DNA of 64,000 nt. It comes from Pomphorhynchus laevis (Eukaryota; Acanthocephala; Palaeacanthocephala; Echinorhynchida; Pomphorhynchidae). The translations under genes and the position numbers were made by a program. The stretch is taken from assembly GCA_012934845.2 (NCBI GenBank), contig WNNJ02001572.1, positions 1 to 64,000 of the forward strand, given 5' to 3'. Numbering within the stretch: the first letter of the stretch is position 1; each line of letters begins with the position of its first letter. The notes under the pieces were generated by a model that worked only from the letters and a program-made list of their open reading frames with translations, was not told the origin of the DNA and made no database searches. Below are positions 33,469-44,068 of the stretch, in pieces.

Positions 33469-33933
33469 ATGCTAACACGTTCTTTAATCGTTATATGTTA
33501 TTTATGGTCGGTAGCCAAGCCTTTTAAATGTCCCGCTTTCAATCTACACGACCAAACATCTACTAATCCCAAAACACCTATTAATCCATCAACCTATCTA
33601 CTTGATCATAAAATCATGCCAGGTGCACCGCAAGAATATAATCCGCAAGCGCTTGGTGAAATCGGTGTAAATTTAGATAAATATAATTATACAATCTCAG
33701 ATGTCAATTTACAAATAGTATCTGGCAAATTGTTCACATTTATTCTCAACGGTGAAAATTATAAGTGTCATGTTACTATACATTCTCAGAAATGGAAAAA
33801 TTTACTAGAGGTGATAAAATGTCAATGTATTTCGTCTTCTGGGCAAATCTTAAGTCCAAATGAAGCCCCAGTGTGCAATCAAATCATTGAAGATGTAAAT
33901 ACGCTACAGAAAAATATGATGGGAAATAACTAG
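33469..33933 (+). CDS. secreted cystatin-like cysteine protease inhibitor 1
   Basis: 154 residues. A hydrophobic start (LIVICYLWSVA) suggests a signal peptide. The cystatin hallmarks are present in order: an N-terminal Gly (PGAP, 51-54), the first hairpin loop QIVSG (82-86, fitting QxVxG), and a second-hairpin Trp (W109, in QKWK, where family 2 cystatins have PW). Cys100, Cys118 and Cys120 match positions in its paralogue at 39.5 kb. Such proteins block papain-like proteases. A 30-residue Pro/Thr-rich insert precedes the domain. AATAAA at 34125-34130 is a plausible poly(A) signal. It appears intronless, unlike many animal cystatins, so a retrocopy or simplified gene is possible. Confidence 0.8.
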   Translation: MLTRSLIVICYLWSVAKPFKCPAFNLHDQTSTNPKTPINPSTYLLDHKIMPGAPQEYNPQALGEIGVNLDKYNYTISDVNLQIVSGKLFTFILNGENYKCHVTIHSQKWKNLLEVIKCQCISSSGQILSPNEAPVCNQIIEDVNTLQKNMMGNN

Positions 33934-34616
33934 TGTGAAATTACAATCAGCCCGGCAGTAAAAGCTTAATCACTTATATATTAGTTAGATTAAAAAATGC
34001 ATATTAGTGACAGAAAAATGAAGTGTTTGTTTTTCTTTTGTTTCTTTAACTTATTTTTATACCTATCCTTATGTAAATACCCGCTAATTAAAATTAATTT
34101 AAAACTGATAGCATAAAAATAAAAAATAAATATTTAAAATTACTTTTCAAGCTTCGGATCTTAATCGATAATAGCTGTATCTATAACAATTTTCTATTAC
34201 TCATTTTAATAGAAAATTTGATATTGTAACTCACTTAATGAACACTAATCCTTCCTGTTTCATTTAATGTATTACGTTTAATTTTTGCTTGATATTCAAA
34301 ATCTTTAAAAAAAGGTTTAAACAGGTTCATAAACACGAATCTATAAGAAAAAAAGCTTGTTTGCTTTGCGTAATGAATCGAATCGCTTCACTGAAACTTC
34401 ACCTTCACTTGTCGAACAGAGTTTTAATCACTACGTAGTTGAACAGACTTTTAATGACAATTTAGTGTTAGACAAATCTTCAGAGACCGTTTCATTCCAT
34501 TTTGTTAATTTATCGTCTCATTTCTGCTATTGTATATTAATTTCATTAAATAAAACTGAACTGATTAAAATGCAGTAAAACATCTTATCTTATGAAAAAT
34601 ATTGAAATGATTAAAC
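33934..34616. other. 3' flank of cystatin 1
   Basis: AT-rich with the AATAAA at 34125. A 73-codon frame at 34357 has no recognisable features and I do not count it as a gene. Confidence 0.5.
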
Positions 34617-34938
34617 GGGCTACTTTAAATGATAAAGCCCCTTTAAATGCCATTATTGTAGAAATTTCATAATGTTTAATAATTAAATCTAAAAAGGAAA
34701 TTGTATTTTCTCTTATGATATAGCATTTCTCTGATGAAAAAGGAAACTAATTTTTATGTAAAGTAATACTTATATACGGGCTACTTTAAATGATAAAGCA
34801 TCTTTAAATGCCATTATTGTAGAAATTTCATAAAGTTTAATAATTAAATCTAAAAAGGAAATTGTATTTTCTCTTATGATATAGCATTTCTCTGATGAAA
34901 AAGGAAGCTAATGTTTTATGTAAAGTAATACTTATGTA
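34617..34938 (+). repeat. 161-bp tandem duplication
   Basis: Two head-to-tail copies (34617-34777 and 34778-34938), more than 95% alike by eye, each starting GGGCTACTTTAAATGATAAAG. A recent local duplication. Confidence 0.95.
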
Positions 34939-35039
34939 CTTAAACTGGGCTAATATTAAGATAGCAGATCCGTCGAATGAAATACGTTTCGATACATTGA
35001 TGATATTTGCGCATTTAACTCTAATACCATTTAAACTGA

Positions 35040-35600
35040 AAATCATTTAAATAATTAAATAGATGCATATTTTAAACTAGGTCACTATAAAAATAAAATC
35101 AAACCGAAGATAGTAAAATATATAAATCAACACAATATAGTCAACTTTATTGAATGCATGAAAATTCATGCATTCAATAAAGTTGACTATAATGGTGTAT
35201 CTAGCGTATCGGCGAAATCCATTTAAGTCAATTACAATAACATGTTCATGCATACCATATACATTGAATAATGAAATTTTATGAATTGCAACAATTTGTA
35301 ACGATATTGGTTTTCTTCAAAATCATTTAAATAATTTAATAGATTCATATTTTAAACTAGGTTACTATAAAAATACCATCAAACAGAAAATAGTAAAATA
35401 TATAAATCAACACAATAATATTAAAAATAAATTTAAAATTATTAACGGGAATATTTTATGGATGGATAATAAATAATATACTTTGTATTAGAATAAGATA
35501 CTATATAAATAAACTTTATCAAAGGAAATAAGTCATTAGCATGTATTTGGCCCAGCTGCTATGCTGGGTCGACGAACAGTGGACGAAAACTGATAGCATA
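35040..35600 (+). mobile_element. PLE family 3, C-terminal scraps and tail
   Basis: Two partial copies (35040-35135 and 35270-35480) of the coding end (ICNDIGFLQ, then SYFKLGYYKNTIKQKIVKY and ILWMDNK) are separated by a palindrome. They run into the family tail 35460-35600, with CATTAGCATGTATTTGGCCC. Same order as at 57.3-57.7 kb. Confidence 0.75.
35136..35191. repeat. 27-bp-arm palindrome
   Basis: Perfect arms 35136-35162 and 35165-35191 with a 2-nt loop, inside PLE-derived sequence. Confidence 0.9.
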
Positions 35601-37639
35601 GTAATTAAAATCAATATTAATTAAAAAGAATGTATATATTTAGATATAATGAAAAATATAACAAACACCAGCTGATCTTAAAGCTGGTGCCGTAAGATCG
35701 TCTGTCAATAAAATTTTACAAATAATGGCGAAAATATGGACTCCACATTTCATTGAAACATAAACGGCTGTATCATGAAATAAAGACAAATATTATCTAC
35801 GCAAATTGCAAAAAGTGTATATATGGCACTGAGATTACGCCCATCCATAGCTAACCAAGAAGGAATGATAAATTAATATATTAAATGTTTTCTATTGCCC
35901 GTTATGGGCAACAGAAAAAGAAGAAGAAATGAATTGAATGAATAATAATCGCAATGAATTGCAACAAAACATGAAAAATAAAATACAACAGGCCTAATTC
36001 GTCAAAAAAAATCGTTCCTTTAAGATCTTAAAATACTTTCGTGCAGCTTTGGTGTCAATAATGCAAAACGCAAAAAATGACTAATTTGCCAAAAAAAATT
36101 TCCTTAAAGATTTTGAAATGCTTTTCTGTCCCCAGGTGCAGTTTCCACGTTAAATACTTGATTTTTCAGTTGGTAACGTTTTAGGAATCGATAGCATCAA
36201 CTCTTGCTGTCTTAAAACTTATAACTTGAAACCAATAATCTTTCGTGCAGCTTTTATTCAAGTCTTTATCCAAAATGTCAATGCAGATCTCATTCGAACG
36301 ATTACCTTGTTTTGTACAATATTTCACCATCGTAGCAAAAAAATTCGATATATTATAATATATTATATTATAATATAATATATTCGAATATATTATAATA
36401 TACAATATAATATAAAATATACACTCATAATATACACTATATTATGTAGCTCATGGTTATTTTATATAAAGCGTAATGGCAATCGATCTTATCATATAAT
36501 GTTGTTTTATGTAAATAAATACTTCTGTTAAATTGATTATAGTTGTTTCTAAATGGGTAATATTTTTAAAATTAGATATAAATTTTAAATTAAATTAAAT
36601 TAAATTAACTTTAATTCTTAGATTTAAAATTTAAAAATTTTATGTTAGGGATATTTATCCTTTCTCTTCAAACAATGTTATATGACAAATTTCGCAATAC
36701 AATAACCAAATTCTTAAATTACATGATCGAATTAAAATATTAAAGATATTCTTAATAAAAATTGATTTTTATTTTTAATAAAAAATAATTAATTTAAACT
36801 TTATATAAAATCTTATTACAATTATTCATTATTTATAATTACTTAATTATTTATTATTTAATTATTGTAATTTTATTTAGCATTATTTATAAATAATATA
36901 AAATAAGTAGACTCATTTAGCTGATCTGAATTGTTTAAATAAATATATCGTGTCAAAAATTCAAAAATGATCATAAAGCAACATGTAATTTTTAGGTATT
37001 TAGTATGATATTAAAATCAAGTTGGTATGGCAACAATAATTATGTTCGCACATAATAGCCATTTTGAAATAGTATAAAAGATGTAGGCTCAGTTAGTTGA
37101 TCTGACTTGTAAATTTAAAATATTTTTGTCATCTCTACGATGTAACAATTTATTTTTATTTTAAATTTTAATTATATATTCTATCATTATAAATAAACAT
37201 TGTATAAAATATCTTATAATAATTTATTATTTATAATTATTTTTCTTTATTTTTAATTTATAATGATGTAAAATAAGTATTCTCAGTTAGCTGATCTGAT
37301 TTACTTCTTTTGTATGTTCTAAAAATTATTTTGCGAAATTAATACTGAAATAGTGTTTTATATGGTATTAATTTCAAATAACATCGTAATTAAAATATAA
37401 ATTAATTTTTATAAACTGATAATGTTTTAATGTACATTTAAAAGCACAACATAAGAATTTAGGTTTTATTACTAGGTAGGATTATTTTAATAAAGATTAT
37501 AATTTTTAAATAAGGATTATTTCTAATCCTTATTCGAATACACCGTCTGTTATTTATTAGTCAAATCATAAAAATTGATTTTAAATTTCAATTTTTTATT
37601 TTAACTTGATATAAGTTATATGAAATATAATAACAATTA
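35601..37639. other. AT-rich DNA with dispersed repeats
   Basis: Contains small hairpins (TTGCCC/GGGCAA near 35898; CACCAGCT/AGCTGGTG near 35670). Three copies of the GACTCAGTTAGCTGATCTGA motif lie at 36907-36928, 37083-37106 and 37277-37300. PLE family 3 scraps occur near 37310-37460 and a tail fragment at 37510-37560. No gene. Confidence 0.5.
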
Positions 37640-37664
37640 TTTATAATTATTTATTACATTGCGT

Positions 37665-37900
37665 TTTTTCGAAACGAAAAAACGCAAAGTACGCAGAAAG
37701 AATTACAAGAATTGAGCAAGCGGCATTCCACCCGATGATTTTCTCGACAGTTGGAGGAATAGGTCCTGTAGCAAACAGTGTGATTAAGTGGATTGCCACT
37801 AGACAGGCAGAAAAAGACGTAGATAGGTATGATGACTGTATAAGAAGAATAAGAACAAACATTTCGATATATATTGCAAAATCAGTGTCTATGACGCTAA
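37665..37900 (+). mobile_element. unclassified reverse-transcriptase element, C-terminal fragment
   Basis: Plus-strand frame reads YAERITRIEQAAFHPMIFST, VGGIGPVANSVI, then a basic end SVSMTLRRRN. It is the same domain as the minus-strand frame at 63084-62806 (SLVFSTSWGISRRAQ): VFST followed by a GG(M/I)G-like loop. It is preceded by a 37652-37686 palindrome. Isolated fragment. Confidence 0.6.
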
Positions 37901-38349
37901 GGAGGAGAAATTACAAAAGTATTAATCACAACTTAGTAATAATGATTATAACGAAGATATAGGGACAAAGATATTATATTGTGACATTTATAAGACCCAT
38001 TTGAGGGTGACTACTAATTTGTTAATAATATTTTGAATTGTTGAAAAGAAATTTATTATCCTATTTATTTTTGATTTAGCAAAATTATTTTTTGAGTTAC
38101 ACCTTAATGGTTACCCAGAAAATCTTATAAAAGAATCTTAATTATTTGGAGTAACTAAAATATATTTATATAAACTGAAAGTTATTTAATGTACATTTAA
38201 AAACACTACGTTAGATTTTTACTTAATTTCAGATTTCAATGTTTTGAATTGGAATAATCGAGGAATTACACAAAATTTACATAAAAATCCAATAAAACCT
38301 AGGTTCATATTTAAAGCCTTTGAATGTTCATTAAAACCACTTTTTATTT

Positions 38350-38901
38350 TTTTAACTTCCAGGAACTATCAGGTATAGTTGAACGACAAAAAAATTTTGT
38401 TGTCGTTTAAACGTTAGTGCTCAGTGCCTGCGGCCTGATGATCCACTGAGTACTAACGTTGGCGTAGGATGACATTAGTAGTTAGGTCGTGTTGCAACTA
38501 GTTCGTGATGATATTTGTACACTAGTTTGCAGACACTTGTTTAGGATTAAAGAGGAGATCAGTATAGCATCGTTACGTTTCACAGATTAATAACCTGCTC
38601 TGGAAATCTATTTCGAAAATTGTTAGACCAGTAAGGAATCTATAAATTCGCAGTTATGTTTCGTGCAATTTTTCAGCGATTTGCTGGATTCTCTATAAAC
38701 CATCCAAGTATTACAGCATGTTGAAACGTTAGTGTTCGGTGCCTGCGCCCTGATGATTCACAGAGTACTAACGTCTGCGAAATATAGCAATAGTAGTTAG
38801 GTCGTGTTGCAACTAGGTCGTGACGATATTCGTACACTAGTTTGCAGACATTTGTTTATGATTAAAGAAGATAGCAGTATAGCATCCTTACGTTTCACGA
38901 C
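38350..38901 (+). repeat. MITE terminus followed by a duplicated hairpin-headed repeat
   Basis: 38350-38415 is a MITE terminal repeat (as at 25596). Two direct copies of a repeat of about 175 bp follow, at 38410-38582 and 38727-38901. Each opens with a hairpin ACGTTAGTGCTCAGTG/CACTGAGTACTAACGT around a 17-nt loop containing CTGATGA, then GTTAGGTCGTGTTGCAACTA. No coding content. Confidence 0.75.
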
Positions 38902-39170
38902 ACAATAATATTAAAAATAAATTTAAAATCATTAGCGGAAATTTTTTATGGATGGCTAATAAATAATATGCTTCGTTATAGAATAGTATACTAGATAATC
39001 AAATTTAATCAAAAAAAATACTTCATTAGCACGTCTTTGACCACGCTGCTATGTTGTGTCGAGGAATATAGACCGAAACCTGATAGCATTGCAGTTCTTC
39101 CTGATGACCTCTAATCTTTATTCTGATACAACGTCTGTTATTTATTAATCAATTTTATAACAAATAATTT
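38902..39170 (+). repeat. PLE family 3 coding end and tail
   Basis: 38902-38960 is the last coding segment and 38960-39170 the tail with CGAAACCTGATAGCATTGCA, then TTCTTCCTGATGACCTC. Followed to 39432 by AT-rich sequence ending in AATTAGCTGATCTGATTT. Confidence 0.7.
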
Positions 39171-39519
39171 TTATTTTGAATTTTTATAATACATTTTAAT
39201 TTGATATATTTTATGAAATCCTTTATAAAATTATTAAGTTTTTAATATTTAATTAATTATTATTTAATTATTTAAATTTTAGTTAACTTTATTTTTAATT
39301 TATAAATAATGAATTGCAATATTAAATTAATTATTTATTATTTAATTGATTATTATATTATTAAATTTTAATTTAGCGTTATTTTTAATTTATAATAATA
39401 TAAAATACCTAGATTCAATTAGCTGATCTGATTTAATGAAATAACAAAATAACACCTAATATTTATGCACTGTAATCTTTATAAAAACGATTTGTTGTTT
39501 AGAAAATCTATCCCTAATA

Positions 39520-39951
39520 ATGAAAAGCCAACCTACTCTAATAGCAATATTTCTTTTATTTTTCTTTAACAACGAGGTCCATGTAAACTGTGATTCAATG
39601 TTGGGAAGCTTAACGGAAATTGATCCGAAGACGGCAAATATTATTGACGACAGAATCAAACAATGGAACATAACTAAAGTTGAAGAACAAATTGTCTCCG
39701 GGAAATTGTACAACTATCGAATTGATGGTCCGTTTTATTACTGCTATTTATCCATTCATGTTCAACCATGGGAAGAAAATCAAAAAATGCTAAAGAATTG
39801 CACTTGCTTTGGTAAAAATGGCACCTACTTAAATAATATGACCAACGTTACAATCGAAATATTGGCATATTTACTAAAGCAACGACTTAAGGAATTCAAT
39901 AAAAGTGCTAGCTTTCCTAAGCTCATGAATATATGCACACTCCTGGTATGA
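39520..39951 (+). CDS. secreted cystatin-like cysteine protease inhibitor 2
   Basis: 143 residues with a clear signal peptide (LIAIFLLFFF, cleavage near the Cys at 24). Cystatin elements: Gly29 near the N-terminus, QIVSG (57-61), PW (83-84) on the second hairpin. Cys75, Cys94 and Cys96 match cystatin 1. The segment EEQIVSGKLYNYRIDGPFYY parallels LQIVSGKLFTFILNGENYK of the 33.5-kb gene, so the two are diverged paralogues, same strand, 6 kb apart and separated by repeats. N-glycosylation sequons occur (NIT, NCT, NMT, NVT). Type 2 cystatins normally have two disulfides; the pairing here is unclear. Single exon. Confidence 0.85.
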   Translation: MKSQPTLIAIFLLFFFNNEVHVNCDSMLGSLTEIDPKTANIIDDRIKQWNITKVEEQIVSGKLYNYRIDGPFYYCYLSIHVQPWEENQKMLKNCTCFGKNGTYLNNMTNVTIEILAYLLKQRLKEFNKSASFPKLMNICTLLV

Positions 39952-40489
39952 GCATATATCTTCGTACATATTGTTTGAACTAGTCCTTTATTTCCTCAAC
40001 TAGTTCCAAATTAACCATTTGGCAAATGTTAGTAAAAAATCACAACATTTTAGCGCTTAATGTCACTAAAATTTTACCATCTAATAGATTTTTTAAAAAT
40101 TAAATAATTTTTTGAAATTCTATTAAAATTTTAATATATTTAAAAAAATTACGTGCCGGTATTCTTTAATACAAATTTTGTGGGCTTGTAAGCACACAGT
40201 CTGTGTGCATTTGACACATTAAAAGAACTTTCCTTCAATACAAAACTTACCTTACGTTAATACAAAACTTCCGTCTGTTTGTGCTATATTTTGACATTTA
40301 AAAAAGCGTTAAAAAAATTAGACGCAAAAGATGTAAAATACGAATAATATTGTCCAATGACACGTTTGATGTGTTCTTAAATTGTTCAGGGCGTTTAATG
40401 TTCACAAATACTTCAAGTGTTTCAAGTGTTATGTTTTAAAAACATAAGTATATAGTTTTACAGGAACAAAGAAGAAAATAATGATCCTA
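39952..40489. other. 3' flank of cystatin 2
   Basis: AT-rich. The phrase TTGATGTGTTCTTAAATTGTTCAGGGCGTT (in part AAATTGTTCAGGGCGTTTAA) at 40365-40400 is a member of the interspersed family at 25925 and 56340-56480. No gene. Confidence 0.5.
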
Positions 40490-41009
40490 TATTCGAAAAT
40501 ACTCAATATTCGATAGCTTCTAATAAAGATTTTATTAATAAAAAACATAAATGGAAAAAAAATGAGTTCAGTCAAACAGAAATAAGTTCATCTTCTCCTT
40601 ATATCTTCGGTCTGCAACGGCTTTCCGTTCCATTTACGGCCTCAAATCCATAATGATCTGAGCCCCAAACAAATTCAACAAGCCGCCTTCCGATTAAACA
40701 ACCCAAGGTCTTTTACCCACAAAGAGACCAATCGGCACGGACTATGCTGGGTAAACGCGAGACGAGGAGCTTAAGAAACCTTAGCCTTTGCTCTGGGGGA
40801 CGTCCTCTAGAGAAGAAGGCTAATCCTGAGATAGTTCAAGTGCCCTAATGGCGCACCTAGGTATTCCCATTCAATGACAGATACTGAGCCCGTTTCAGGG
40901 CCCACCTAGTTCTCTTCAGGATACGTTTGAGTCTATTCAGGTCAGCTTTCACCGACCAGTTCACCGTAACGGTGAACCCCAGGTATTTTACTCGACTTGT
41001 GAAGATAGG

Positions 41010-41130
41010 TGTCGTAATGTAAACGAAGTCTAAACCAAAGAGGTTTTATTTATCAACCTAGAAAACAATCAGTTTATAAAAACAGTTATAGATACTCATG
41101 TCAATTAGAGATTATTGACTATATACCACA
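41010..41130 (-). repeat. LTR of the Gypsy-type fossil (3' LTR in element orientation)
   Basis: 121 bp, TGTCGTAATG to TATACCACA on the plus strand. Matches 43953-44068. Confidence 0.9.
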
Positions 41131-43952
41131 TTCTTCCCCTACATAATAGTATGAAAGATAAGCAGGTTGACCTCGCTGTCTTTTACTTCTTCGTACCTCG
41201 TTGTTAGATTGGTTGACTTGAGTAGTAATCGTCTGCCTATTCAAATTCAAGTTTGATTGGGTTGATGTAGCTTCTTCGTTGCTATTTCCGTCCATTGCTT
41301 GGGAGGAGGCTTCCTCAAAGTTTGATAAGTTAAGATCTTGGCTTATGGATGTCGTTGTTGGATGTAGGAATTCCTTTTGGTTAGTATTGTTTGACTCTGC
41401 TAATGTCGTTCCATCTTCTGGCCCGGACCATGACAATGATAGTTGATCTTCAGGGTAAGGTGCTAAGTCCCGCGTTGAAACCGTGGAAACGTGCCTACTT
41501 TTTAGTTGTATTCTAGCGTAGTGCTGGTTCGATTCTAGCAACAGCGCTTCTTGTACCACATTGTCTCCTTTATTACGACAACGAACCAGAACCGGCCCCA
41601 AATTTAAAAGCCAACTTGGTAGCGAACGGCCTGTTGAAGATCCTCGGTCGTACTTGAACATACGTTCATGAGGCGTTGCGTTGGTAGATGTACACAGCAA
41701 ACACCGAATTGAGTTCAGCACAGAAGGCAAAACTGACGCCCAAGACTGTATTGGTAATTTCGCATCCAACACCGATAACTGAATTCCACGCCATATCGTT
41801 CCATTTAATCGCTCACATTGGCCATTGCCCCGCGGATTGTAAGAAGAAGTTTGGCTTGTAGCAATCCCAAGTGAAGATGTAAACACTTTGAATTCGCGTG
41901 ACACAAAAGCGCTTCCTCGGTCTGAGTGCAAATATTTCGGCGTCTCAAAAAGGTAGAAAAGCTGCTTTAAGCATGTTATAACTGATTCGGCAGAAGTATC
42001 GCAACACGGAAATGCCCACGGAAACCTTGAAAACTCATCGACGACCGTCAGTATATATTTTGCGTTTGTTTTACTGGGAAGTGGACCCTTGAAGTCGATT
42101 GACAAACGTTCAAACGGTTGAAGTGATTTGATTAAGGCGCTGGTGGGAGGACGATAGAATCTCGGCTTTATCTTTGCACACGTTGAACAAGAGTTAACAA
42201 CTTCCCGTATATCACTTAAAGAAAATGGCAAATTCTTCGCCCTGACATAATGCCACAATCTTGTCTGACCAGGATGACATGGTGAACGGTGTAATTTTAT
42301 TAAGTCGGATTGAGAAGTCGTTACGCCGGAGCATGCTAGTCGTGATAAAGCGTCCGCTGCTACGTTGTCAACGCCGGGACGATAAATGATCTCAAAGCGA
42401 AATTGGGATAACTCTAATCGCCAGCGTTCAATTTGTTCATTTTTTATCCTATTCGAATGTGAAGACATCATATAAGCAACTGATCTTTGATCTGTAATAA
42501 CTCGAAATGGCCGTCCAATGAGGTAGTGACGTCATTCTTTAAGAGCTTCAATTATTGCTAGAGCTTCTAATTCAATCGCTGGATTGCGCTTTTCATGTTT
42601 GGACAGTACTCGCGAAAAAAAAGCAACTGGTCTACCACGCTGGCTCAAGGTAGCCGCTATCGCTACTTTTGATGCATCTGTCTCTACTTCAAACGGTAAA
42701 TTTTCATCTATACACGAACGGCAGGCAAACATTAAAGCTGCTTTTATATCCTTCAAGCTCTTCATTGCTGATTCACCCATGGGAAAATTTGTCTCTGTAG
42801 CAAAATCTCGAGCGCGGTGCGCAAAACCAGGTATCCAGCGACAATAGTAAGTTAACAACCCCCGCAGATGGGAATGTTCGGTTGCATCCGTCGGATTCTT
42901 GAGCTCGAAGATTGGTATAGTTCGTCGTGGGTCGGGCTTAATCATTCCGTTCTCAATACACTGTCCCAAAACGCTTATTGACTCGGATGCGAACACACTC
43001 TTGGTTTCGTTAAATGTTAGATGGTATTTTCTTGTCATGGCTAAGAATTTCTGGAGGTTTGCGTTATGCTCTTCCCTATTCTTTCCTGCAATTAAAATGT
43101 CGTCGAGATACGAAAAGACACCAGACAATGCTTCTCTGTCAATTAAACTATTCATGATGCGCTGGAACACTGCTACACCGTTTGCGCTTCCTGGACATGC
43201 ACATTTTGGCAAAATGACCGACTTTTTGACACGATCGGCATTTAACTTTTAGCGCCGGGCATTGGGCTCGAGGATGTTTTGCATTTCTACAGAAGAAACA
43301 AGATTGACGGGTAGCATTAACTTGAATTGCCGAAGAGTCGTCCGTCATATTTTCACTACTAGCTGCAACATTAATAGGATCCATCATTTGCACAGGTTGA
43401 CAAGAGTACGAGTTAGCTTGTAATTCGGCCTGTTCAAGCGATCGAGCAGCTTGATAAGCGTCGTCCAGCGAAAGCTTTGACCGCTCCAATAAACGTTGAC
43501 GGATGCTCGAAGAAGCCAACCCTCGAATAAACGAATCGCGAACGTACTCATCGTAATAAGGCTTCGCATTTACATCATCAAAATCACATGATTTTGCTAA
43601 ATGCAGTAGTTCACGTGGAAACTGATCAATGGTTTGTGGATAAGTTTGCTTGTACGTTGACAAAACGTGTCGTTGAAACACCACATTGCGCGGCTTTACG
43701 AACAAAGCCTCTAGAGCAAGCATTGCATCTGCAAATATTTCGGTAGACTCGATGTATCGAAACAGATCTGCACTGATCAGGTTCGTTAATAGTGGCATTT
43801 TATGCTCTTCTCTAAGATCGGGAATACAAGAAAGAAACGCATTTAATCGAGTTTTCCAATACCTCCACTGTGTTTCTGAATCCGTCGAATCCTTTGACAA
43901 TGAAAGCACATCTGGTTTCAACAGCTTGTCCATAACAAATTGATAAATAAAT

Positions 43953-44068
43953 TGTCGTAATGTAAACGAAGTCTAAACCAAAGAGGTTTTATTTATCAAT
44001 CTAGAAAACAATCAGTTTATAAAAACAAGATACTCATGTCAATTAGAGATTATTGACTATATACCACA
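43953..44068 (-). repeat. LTR of the Gypsy-type fossil (5' LTR in element orientation)
   Basis: 116 bp, nearly identical to 41010-41130. The target duplication ATAGG follows at 44069. Confidence 0.9.

Larger units (their letters stand above)
41010..44068 (-). mobile_element. Gypsy-type LTR retrotransposon (fossil) nested in LINE-A
   Basis: A 3.06-kb element with short LTRs at both ends (41010-41130 and 43953-44068), TG to CA ends, and a 5-bp target duplication ATAGG (41005-41009 and 44069-44073). On the minus strand it holds a gag-like part with two CCHC knuckles (43933-43148), a reverse transcriptase/RNase H part (43212-42532, SYLDDILIAG) and the end of RNase H plus integrase (42471-41119, with an HHCC-type finger and a DFKGPLP block). 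It is broken, with about two or three breaks, and shorter than is usual for the family. The LTRs differ by about one substitution and one small indel, so the insertion is young. Confidence 0.9.

Noticed and set aside
34357-34578. 73-residue frame between the cystatin genes
   Set aside because: No signal, domain or repeat; just after the AATAAA of cystatin 1. Likely chance.
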